DNA of 5,308 nucleotides, from NCBI GenBank assembly GCA_003561815.1, contig PWVP01000148.1, positions 1 to 5,308 on the forward strand, written 5' to 3'. This DNA is from Campylobacterota bacterium. Lineage in GTDB: Bacteria; Campylobacterota; Campylobacteria; Campylobacterales; SZUA-545. This document shows, piece by piece, positions 1-5,308 of this stretch (the stretch's first letter is position 1; each line of letters opens with the position of its first letter). The notes beneath the pieces were generated by a model. The model was not told the origin of the DNA. It was given only the letters and a program-made list of their open reading frames with translations, and searched no databases. Position numbers and translations under genes: made by a program.

Positions 1-246
1 ATCGTCCGCCACCACCACGAGAAGCTCGATGGCACCGGCTACCCCGATGGACTTAAAGGTGAGGAGGTGGATTTCTACGCCCGCATTGTCGCCATCAGCG
101 ACATCTTCGATGCCCTCACCACCCGGCGCAGCTACAAGCCCGCTCTGAGCACCTTTGAGGCGCTAGGGCTTATGAAAAACAAGATGGCCACAGAGCTGGA
201 TACGGTGCTCTTAAAACACTTTATCCAGATGATGGGCAAACACTAG
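1..246 (+). CDS. HD-GYP domain protein, probable cyclic-di-GMP phosphodiesterase (3' end only)
   Basis: The frame is open from the window edge to a TAG stop and gives the last 81 residues; the start lies outside. The first residues read HHHEKLDGTGYPDGLKG, which is the diagnostic HD-GYP signature (HH-E-x-x-D-G-x-GYP-x-G-L-x-G). It is followed by the usual helix ARIVAISDIFDALTTRRSY-KPALS that closes the domain. Enzymes of this family hydrolyse cyclic-di-GMP, using two or three metal ions held by His and Asp residues; two of those His and the GYP loop are visible here. The catalytic HD pair and any sensor or receiver domain would be upstream and cannot be seen. The usual FDP motif of the last helices is replaced by ELD, and the protein ends soon after the domain, so HD-GYP is the C-terminal output domain. 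It converges on the lipoprotein gene, so no shared operon is implied. The family call is firm; activity is inferred. Confidence 0.93.
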   Translation: MVRHHHEKLDGTGYPDGLKGEEVDFYARIVAISDIFDALTTRRSYKPALSTFEALGLMKNKMATELDTVLLKHFIQMMGKH

Positions 247-256
247 CGAGGAGGAC

Positions 257-276
257 GGGCCCTCCAAAGAGGGCCC
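257..276. terminator. GC-rich hairpin between convergent genes, probable terminator
   Basis: GGGCCCTC and GAGGGCCC form a perfect 8-bp stem around a CAAA loop. It lies 10 bases after the stop of the HD-GYP gene and 15 bases beyond the stop of the convergent lipoprotein gene. The stem is six G-C pairs plus one T-A and one C-G pair, so it is very stable. A long T tract is missing on both sides (TTCGAATC on the plus strand, GTCCTCC on the minus strand). It is therefore an atypical intrinsic terminator, or an RNA 3'-end stabiliser serving both genes. Its position between two convergent stops supports a termination role. Confidence 0.65.
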
Positions 277-291
277 TTCGAATCAAGTGAC

Positions 292-3066
292 TCAGTAGAG
301 GGTAAATTTAAACCCAGATAGGGTGTTCTCCCCCTCACTGGTAATCTTAAGCGATGCAAAACCCGCTTCGCCACCGTCGGCACTGATGCGGAAATCACCC
401 CAACGCTCCACCCAAATCCAGCGATCGGCCCAATAGACCGGCTCACCCGCACTATCAGGCGTCCAGTGATCAAATGCCCCGTTGCTATTCTCATCCACAA
501 AGAGAACCAGACTGAGATGCTCGCGGTTATTCAAGCTGGCATTGATCTCACCCAGAGAAACGGTCAGACTGGCTTCACCTACCGAATCAACAGGGACTGC
601 CCCGATAGTGCTCACCTGGCTGCCATCCACTTCGCTCCACTTTTCGCCAATCAATGCCAGCTTCAGCTGTTGGGGGAGCTCGCTTTGGCCCTGGCCCAGC
701 TGCACAGCGGCACTAAAGGTCACCTCTGTCTCATCACTGGGGATATCCGGAGTTCCGACCGTAAAGGAGGTGTGGCTATCGCCCCCTTGCGCCACTTCAC
801 GACCGGTATTTCGATCAATCAAGACCAGTGTGACCCCCACATGGTACTCTTCGCCCTCACTGCTCTCCGGCAAGGAGACCGGCAGGGTAAAGGAGTTGGC
901 AAAGATTACGCGGTCATCCCACCAGCTATTGTAGATCTCCTGATTACACTTGCGCCAATCCTCCTGCTCCCAGCACCACCGCATTTTTTCATCTGTAGTG
1001 TCGCCCTCAGCCTCACCGGGGAGATAGAAGCGAGAGAGGTGGATGCGATAACCAGCCCGGATATTTTCCGGCAGCTCCAGACTGCTTAGATCGGCTCCCT
1101 CCCAACGGAAGGTGGGCCGCTCTAGCTTCTCTCCGCTATTGGGGGCAAAGATGGTGGGGCCGCCTGAAGTGGTGAACGCTTCCCACTCCGCCTGATACTC
1201 CTCCTCGTCAATGCCCGAATACCACTTGGGGTAGGCCCGGGGACTGGTAAGTCGCGGACTGGCATCCACACCGCCCAATACAAAGACATCATGGAGGGTA
1301 AAGGTGTGCGCCTCCCCGTCCACCGTCACTCTTAAAGTATAGGTGCCACTCCTAAAGTCAGTCACCACATCCTCTTCCTGTTGAGCCCACGGCTCTAGCT
1401 GCACATCAATCCAAGACCCATCCGAATCGTCCATATCTAACAACAGATCGACTGTCCCAGTCGTGCCGCCCTCTTTAGGATAAGTAAGGGTGGCTGTCAC
1501 ACTTTCGGGCGAATCAAAAAGCCACGCCGCAGCACTTAAACCAAACGAGGCTCTCAATGCGCTCACCTCACCATCACTCCCCTCCATCCAAAGGCGCTCC
1601 GAGCGGATCTCGACATGATCAAGAAAGACACCAGGATAGTTGGCCGCCGTCTGGGAGTTTAGGCCCAAATCTATAAAGATAAACTCGGGATTAAAGTCAA
1701 AGGGGTGAAAATCCCGTAGGGCCTCCCGGTAGGGCACCTTATCTTTAAGTTCATCATAAATCGCCTCCTGGGCGAAGATGTCCACCAGATAGATCACATA
1801 AACCACCGCCTGACCCAGATTCTGAAACTCTGTATCCGGCGTCATGTTTTCAGCAAAGCTTTTAGGAAAGAGTTCACCCACAATCACCGGGAAATGGGCC
1901 AGCTCTTTTAGGTCCGCTTCGGTTTTGTTCTCTTTGGCTCTGAGGGTGTGGTAGTTGACAATCGCCTCCTTCGCTTTAGCGAGAGCGCCACCCGTGCTAG
2001 GACTTTGCATACTGGTGTTAACTTCAGTCAAAAGCGCGGCCAGCTCACCCTCAGTGATATTATCGTCCCAGCCTCTCCACTGCAGCTCCCCATCCTCAAG
2101 ATCCAAAAAGAGAGTATCGCCGATACTCTCCGAGAGAGAGCCCACCGTCTTAAGCGAATCGGGCAGTGAAGCCGTATAACGATCCGCCAAAAAGAGCACC
2201 ATCCACTCCGGCGCGCCCCCATCATCCATCATCTGAGCAAAAATAGTGCGGATAATCTCGGCATGGGTCATATTGGCCAGCATGGCACTCTGGGCGCTGC
2301 TTCGTGCCGCACCGATATAGGTACTCACATTGCTATCAGAGAGTACCGATCCGCTCACCTCGCTCACCCGCGCATTCTCCGATGAGATGCCCGCCAGTGT
2401 CTCCAGATCTTCAGTGGTCTGGGCCACCATGCTGGGAATCGCAATCACCCCCTGGCTGACCAGCGTCCTTACCGAAGACTCCACCGCCGATTTTACGCTC
2501 TCCATAATCTCATGGACCAGATCGGCCGTAGCACGGGTGCCGCTGATCGCCTCCTGAACCGCCCGCACGATTGCATCCACCACCAGTGTCGTGACGGGAT
2601 CGACCCCCGCCTGGGCACTGGTCGCATTTTTAGGCACGGCTGCATTGGTGCGAAGCTCCAGCACACGTCCATCTTGCACCTTTCTCAAGTAGCGCACCAC
2701 ATAGGTATGACCATCGGCGATATTGGGACATGTGTAGCTACTGCCACTGATGGAGCACGAGATCCCGGTGGGCTTGAGCTCCCCCTCCTCATTTACCACA
2801 AAAAGCACCACCAACTCTTGAGCATCAGGGGCACTAAAGAGCGATCTTCCAGAGATAACTCGCTCAGAAGAGTCGCTGCTCAACAAGGAGCGATCGGAAC
2901 TGGAGAGTCCGTCAAACTTCACCTCGCCACTTAGCGTAGCTCTTCCCTCGTAGGGGTTGGTATCACCGTTTCCGTTGGTACTGCCCCCACTCTTACTATC
3001 GCAACCGGTCATCACCAGCAGCGAGAGAAACAAAACAGCCAAAAGCCGAACGACCTGCCTGCCCAT
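292..3066 (-). CDS. Large exported lipoprotein of unknown function (924 aa)
   Basis: I do not recognise a named family. The ATG at 3066 is chosen because AAGGAG lies 6 bases upstream and a lipoprotein signal follows at once: basic GRQVVR, a hydrophobic run, then VMTGC with the lipidated Cys at residue 22. The frame stays open 43 codons further upstream, but that part would bury the signal. After a Ser/Gly/Asn linker (23-38) there is a beta-rich segment (about 42-135) with C104 and C113, then PVTTLVVDAI at 157-166, a motif I associate with large secreted lipoproteins. A helical middle region follows (about 160-450), then beta-rich modules (about 480-600 and 637-771, the latter fibronectin/Ig-like) and a C-terminal beta domain (about 780-924) with DENSNGAFD at 858-866, which resembles a calcium-binding loop. 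A second cysteine pair is C698/C707. Asp at position +2 after the lipidated Cys would favour inner-membrane retention under enteric Lol rules, which may not hold here. An adhesion, matrix or polymer-binding role is possible but unproven. Confidence 0.9.
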   Translation of the reverse strand: MGRQVVRLLAVLFLSLLVMTGCDSKSGGSTNGNGDTNPYEGRATLSGEVKFDGLSSSDRSLLSSDSSERVISGRSLFSAPDAQELVVLFVVNEEGELKPTGISCSISGSSYTCPNIADGHTYVVRYLRKVQDGRVLELRTNAAVPKNATSAQAGVDPVTTLVVDAIVRAVQEAISGTRATADLVHEIMESVKSAVESSVRTLVSQGVIAIPSMVAQTTEDLETLAGISSENARVSEVSGSVLSDSNVSTYIGAARSSAQSAMLANMTHAEIIRTIFAQMMDDGGAPEWMVLFLADRYTASLPDSLKTVGSLSESIGDTLFLDLEDGELQWRGWDDNITEGELAALLTEVNTSMQSPSTGGALAKAKEAIVNYHTLRAKENKTEADLKELAHFPVIVGELFPKSFAENMTPDTEFQNLGQAVVYVIYLVDIFAQEAIYDELKDKVPYREALRDFHPFDFNPEFIFIDLGLNSQTAANYPGVFLDHVEIRSERLWMEGSDGEVSALRASFGLSAAAWLFDSPESVTATLTYPKEGGTTGTVDLLLDMDDSDGSWIDVQLEPWAQQEEDVVTDFRSGTYTLRVTVDGEAHTFTLHDVFVLGGVDASPRLTSPRAYPKWYSGIDEEEYQAEWEAFTTSGGPTIFAPNSGEKLERPTFRWEGADLSSLELPENIRAGYRIHLSRFYLPGEAEGDTTDEKMRWCWEQEDWRKCNQEIYNSWWDDRVIFANSFTLPVSLPESSEGEEYHVGVTLVLIDRNTGREVAQGGDSHTSFTVGTPDIPSDETEVTFSAAVQLGQGQSELPQQLKLALIGEKWSEVDGSQVSTIGAVPVDSVGEASLTVSLGEINASLNNREHLSLVLFVDENSNGAFDHWTPDSAGEPVYWADRWIWVERWGDFRISADGGEAGFASLKITSEGENTLSGFKFTLY
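2105..2130 (-). other. Intragenic palindrome with T run, terminator-like
   Basis: On the coding (minus) strand the sequence is GAGAGTATCG, one G, then CGATACTCTC, followed directly by TTTTT. The two 10-base arms are perfectly complementary; allowing for a real loop, this gives an 8-9 bp stem with a 3-5 base loop. It lies inside the lipoprotein gene at codons 313-319 and the following Phe codon. The stem is only moderately GC-rich, so termination could be partial or fully suppressed by translating ribosomes. It could also be a protein-binding palindrome or chance. Confidence 0.5.
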
Positions 3067-3072
3067 TTGATA

Positions 3073-3078
3073 CTCCTT
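3073..3078 (-). promoter_or_regulatory. Ribosome binding site that fixes the lipoprotein start
   Basis: AAGGAG on the minus strand is separated by six bases (TATCAA) from the ATG at 3066. This, together with the signal peptide that begins right there, decides the start against the longer open frame reaching to 3195. Confidence 0.85.
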
Positions 3079-3144
3079 AATGTCTCTGTACCTCGAAAGA
3101 TATAGACCCACACTCGGGGTCAACCACAACTGTTTTACAAAGCA

Positions 3145-3153
3145 ACTATAGCA
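3145..3153 (-). promoter_or_regulatory. Candidate extended -10 promoter for the lipoprotein gene
   Basis: The minus strand reads TGCTATAGT, an extended -10 element (TGN then TATAGT, one base off TATAAT). No good -35 box lies at 16-18 bases; the nearest similar hexamer, TTGCGA, is 22 bases upstream and too far. Campylobacterota sigma-70 promoters often lack a clear -35 box, so this is plausible. Transcription from it would give a leader of about 70 bases, containing a small stem GACCC/GGGTC (3105-3109 with 3117-3121) upstream of the ribosome binding site. The rest of the 156-base gap (3067-3222) holds a T-rich stretch on the minus strand just after mscS (about 3175-3190) but no convincing terminator hairpin. 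Confidence 0.4.
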
Positions 3154-3222
3154 CAGAAAGTTGACGGATTTGTCGCAAAAACAAAAAGGAGTCAAAATGT
3201 GGTCGCCGATCGGTTATGAAGC

Positions 3223-4854
3223 CTAATCTTTCGCGCCCCAACCCGGATCCATCAGCTCCGGTGGCATCCGATCGACAGCGGGTGCGGCACCTTTGTGGGT
3301 GTAACTGGGGTAGGCGATCTCGATATCCTCAGCCGCATTAAACGCATCGATCACCTCAGCGCTGATGGTGCTTCTAAGGGGCAGCGTCGCATAGGAGTTG
3401 GTCAGGTACCACAGGCTCACCTTGATTCCGTAGGTGTGGGCAAAGGTAAAAACCCTCGGCTCCACACTCACCGAGCGCATGTTATAGCGCATGCGGAGGG
3501 TGTTGTAGTGTTTGCGGGTGATATCGGTGTACCCCTTGGCGTGGCGGGCGGCCACCTCTTTAGCGATTTTTAGCGCCTTTTTATGGTTGGAGGTGAAGCT
3601 GATGACCACATCAACCCCGTCCCAGACCGTCTTCATCTCATCGTAGCTGTAGTTTTGGATAATGCGGGTGAAGATGTAGTTGTTGGGGATATGGATAATC
3701 CGTCCGGCCCGGCGGTTTTGCTCATAGGTTTCCAGCGTCACATCCTCAAACAGCATAATGCGCGTCAAGCCGACCTCGAGCACATCGGCCACCACCACAT
3801 CCCCCTCATACACCACCCGGATCCGATCGCCCACATGGATCGAGCCACCAATAACAATCACCAGCCACCCGAGCATACTCATAAACCAATCCTTCATCGC
3901 AATCGCGATACCGGCGGATATGAAACCGAGCAGCGTGACGAAATAGAGGATATTTTCGATGTAGTTAAACACCAGTACCAGTAAAACCACCAAAACGGTG
4001 ATGATATTGGCCGCGCGGTTGGCGCTATAGAGCCGCTGCGTATCGCTGATGGTGCGGCGCATCAGCAGCTTGATCAAAAAGAGCGCCCCGAGCAGAACCA
4101 CCACCGCGATCAGGATATTGACCAGCTTGATGGTCTCGGTCTTAATCTCCTGTCTGAGCGCACTCTGCTGCGCCTCAAAGCGGCGCTCTTGCACCCCCAG
4201 TGCTGTGGCGTACACCTCCTGAGCAGCGCTAAACTCCCCCACCATCAGACCCACCTGACGCAGCGTGCGCTCTGCCTGCTCTAAAGCCGCCTCATCCTTT
4301 AGGGTGCGCAGGTGGGTGCGGCGCTCCTGGAGCAGCTGCTTTTTGCGCTCTAAAAGCCCGATGGTTCTATCCAGCTGCTCTAAGCGACTTCGGTGGCTCT
4401 CAAAGTAGCGCTCCATCTCACGAATATGAGAGAGCGCAGCCAGAATCGCAAAGGGGTTTCGCACCTCCGGCGGCTCCGGGAGAGACTCCACACGGGTGAG
4501 GTTCTCATAGGGCGAAAGCCCAATCTCGCCGAGTAGATCCAGTCGGGTCTGCAGGGTGGCCACGCGGCTTTGAAGCTCGGCGTAACGCTCCTGCGAAGCG
4601 GCATCGCGCCGGGGGGCCAGCCGCTGCATCTGCCCCTCTAGCTGCTCCTTTTCCGATCGGAGCGCCAGATAGTCGCGGTGATCAAAAAACCGCTTAATCC
4701 AGATATTGTCCGGATCGATCACCCGCTCAAGCTGCGCTAGCTCCGGTGCGATCAGCGCCAGCTCCTGCTGCGCCTGACGGCTCTCGTTCACATCCGCAAA
4801 GGCTATACTTACCCCAAGAAGCCCCAGAAGAAGCAGCCGCGCTACACGATACAC
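3223..4854 (-). CDS. MscS-family mechanosensitive ion channel with periplasmic coiled-coil domain (543 aa)
   Basis: A small-conductance mechanosensitive channel of the inner membrane, expected to open under membrane tension and release solutes during hypo-osmotic shock. The start is GTG at 4854, supported by GGAGG six bases upstream and by a signal peptide at residues 1-20, probably cleaved after IAFA. Residues about 28-235 are charged, heptad-rich helices, probably a periplasmic coiled coil. Membrane segments follow at about 243-264 and 282-299, then the pore helix from about 301 to 337 (FISAGIAIAMKDW), the MscS position of conserved Gly/Ala packing. The beta domain begins at HVGDRIRV, and the family motif IPNNYIFTRIIQNYS (389-403) matches the usual IPNG-x-I/N-x-x-I-x-N-Y/F-S pattern. 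The C-terminal alpha/beta domain ends near IEIAYPSYTH. At 543 residues it is much longer than minimal MscS (about 290), resembling channels with extra N-terminal domains. It is one base downstream of aroB, an arrangement I recall from Helicobacter and Campylobacter. Gating properties cannot be read from sequence. Confidence 0.95.
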   Translation of the reverse strand: MYRVARLLLLGLLGVSIAFADVNESRQAQQELALIAPELAQLERVIDPDNIWIKRFFDHRDYLALRSEKEQLEGQMQRLAPRRDAASQERYAELQSRVATLQTRLDLLGEIGLSPYENLTRVESLPEPPEVRNPFAILAALSHIREMERYFESHRSRLEQLDRTIGLLERKKQLLQERRTHLRTLKDEAALEQAERTLRQVGLMVGEFSAAQEVYATALGVQERRFEAQQSALRQEIKTETIKLVNILIAVVVLLGALFLIKLLMRRTISDTQRLYSANRAANIITVLVVLLVLVFNYIENILYFVTLLGFISAGIAIAMKDWFMSMLGWLVIVIGGSIHVGDRIRVVYEGDVVVADVLEVGLTRIMLFEDVTLETYEQNRRAGRIIHIPNNYIFTRIIQNYSYDEMKTVWDGVDVVISFTSNHKKALKIAKEVAARHAKGYTDITRKHYNTLRMRYNMRSVSVEPRVFTFAHTYGIKVSLWYLTNSYATLPLRSTISAEVIDAFNAAEDIEIAYPSYTHKGAAPAVDRMPPELMDPGWGAKD

Positions 4855-4855
4855 C

Positions 4856-5308
4856 CTAAGCCTCCACGATCGCTTCGAGCACCTGCTCGCGTGGCGCCTT
4901 TTGGGTTAAAAGATAGCCCCCTATTCCCTGGGGCAGCACGAAGAGAATCTTTCCCGATCGGCTCTTTTTATCCAGATAGAACGCCTCATAAAACGCCTGG
5001 ACATCCTCCACCGGATAGCTCAGGGGCAGCTCATAGCGTGCCAGAAGGGCGGCGATGCGATCAGCCTCTTTGGGCTCTAAGGCGCCCATCTTGACCGCCA
5101 GACGGTTGGCCATCACCATCCCCATCGCCACACACTCGCCGTGCAGGTAGCGGCTGTAGCCACTCTGGCGCTCAATCACATGGCCGAAGGTGTGGCCGTA
5201 GTTGAGCACCTGACGCAGGCCCCCCTCCTTCTCATCCTTAGAGACCACCTCGGCTTTTAGCCTCACGCAGCGCGCGATCGCCTCAAGCAGCTGATCACGA
5301 TCGTGCAG
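4856..5308 (-). CDS. aroB: 3-dehydroquinate synthase, C-terminal part
   Basis: The last 150 residues are present; the frame is open through the window edge, so a GTG at 5266 is an internal Val codon (IARCVRLKAEVV) and not the start. AroB converts 3-deoxy-D-arabino-heptulosonate 7-phosphate to 3-dehydroquinate in the cytoplasm, the second step of the shikimate pathway, using NAD and a divalent metal. Visible family signatures are the RC-x-x-KAEVV-x-x-DE-x-E-x-GLR block, LNYGHTFGHVIE (the first His is a metal ligand in characterised enzymes), YLHGECVAMGM (the second metal-ligand His), and the C-terminal LDKKSRSGKILFVLP motif with its Lys pair. Alignment from memory with Escherichia coli AroB runs to the end without gaps of note, so this portion is intact. 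The N-terminal NAD-binding half lies outside the window. It is the upstream partner of the channel gene; their functional link is unknown and probably only transcriptional. Confidence 0.97.
   Translation of the reverse strand: MHDRDQLLEAIARCVRLKAEVVSKDEKEGGLRQVLNYGHTFGHVIERQSGYSRYLHGECVAMGMVMANRLAVKMGALEPKEADRIAALLARYELPLSYPVEDVQAFYEAFYLDKKSRSGKILFVLPQGIGGYLLTQKAPREQVLEAIVEA
4861..4865 (-). promoter_or_regulatory. Ribosome binding site of the channel gene, inside the end of aroB
   Basis: GGAGG on the minus strand lies within the last codons of aroB (GTG GAG GCT TAG) and six bases before the GTG start at 4854. The site supports that non-ATG start and suggests translational coupling: ribosomes finishing aroB terminate almost on the next start codon. 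Confidence 0.8.

Noticed and set aside
466..1089. A 207-codon open frame on the plus strand opposite the lipoprotein gene
   Set aside because: No ribosome binding site, no recognisable domain, and it lies wholly antisense to a well-supported gene; consistent with a shadow frame.
2512..2934. A 140-codon plus-strand open frame opposite the lipoprotein N-terminal half
   Set aside because: It lies antisense to the lipoprotein frame, and I see no ribosome binding site or protein-like hydrophobic pattern.
3099..3123. A TTGACC/TATATC promoter pair just upstream of the lipoprotein gene
   Set aside because: The two hexamers are only 13 bases apart, too close for a sigma-70 promoter, and the start would leave a very short leader.
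3067..3195. A 43-codon N-terminal extension of the lipoprotein frame (start at 3195)
   Set aside because: It has no supporting ribosome binding site, would place the lipoprotein signal internally, and covers the region with the candidate promoter; ATG at 3066 has AAGGAG at ideal spacing.
3175..3222. Intrinsic terminator after mscS
   Set aside because: There is a T-rich stretch on the minus strand, but the only palindrome nearby (CCGATCGG) is short and too far from it; no stable stem next to the T run.
3583..3984. A 133-codon His/Asp-rich open frame on the plus strand opposite mscS
   Set aside because: The composition is what the reverse complement of the conserved MscS beta domain and membrane segments gives; no start signal.
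4856..5266. GTG at 5266 as the start of a short aroB-like gene
   Set aside because: The frame and the AroB similarity continue upstream to the window edge (DRDQLLEAIARC), so this is an internal Val codon in a gene cut by the window.

Overview
The window looks like a chromosomal segment of a Gram-negative bacterium, most probably a member of the Campylobacterota (Epsilonproteobacteria) with a base composition near 50-55% GC by eye. The main support is the minus-strand pair aroB then an MscS-type channel gene with a periplasmic coiled coil. From memory this order matches Helicobacter pylori (HP0283-HP0284) and Campylobacter jejuni (Cj1008c-Cj1007c). Extended bacterial N-glycosylation sequons (D/E-X-N-X-S/T) in both exported proteins fit the same group. 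The assignment is an inference; no search was run.

Layout from left to right. Positions 1-246 (+) hold the 3' end of an HD-GYP cyclic-di-GMP phosphodiesterase gene. Positions 247-291 are a short convergent intergenic gap with a strong GC-rich hairpin (257-276). Positions 292-3066 (-) hold a 924-residue exported lipoprotein of unrecognised function, starting from ATG at 3066 with a good ribosome binding site. Positions 3067-3222 are an intergenic region with a candidate extended -10 promoter for the lipoprotein gene. Positions 3223-4854 (-) encode a complete MscS-family mechanosensitive channel. Positions 4856-5308 (-) hold the 3' part of aroB (3-dehydroquinate synthase), cut by the window edge.

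The aroB and mscS genes are one nucleotide apart and certainly look co-transcribed, with the mscS ribosome binding site inside the end of aroB. The lipoprotein gene lies on the same strand after a 156-base gap. It has its own leader and could be transcribed separately, by readthrough, or both. The HD-GYP gene converges on it and belongs to another transcription unit.

The most interesting items are: the large orphan lipoprotein, which sits where the conserved cluster usually continues with a MiaB/MtaB-like gene; its four glycosylation sequons, two CX8C cysteine pairs and tryptophan-rich clusters; and a perfect 10-bp-arm palindrome followed by a T run inside its coding sequence, which resembles an intrinsic terminator. 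No mobile element, CRISPR array, tRNA or rRNA is visible. I do not see convincing evidence of a wholly new multi-gene system.
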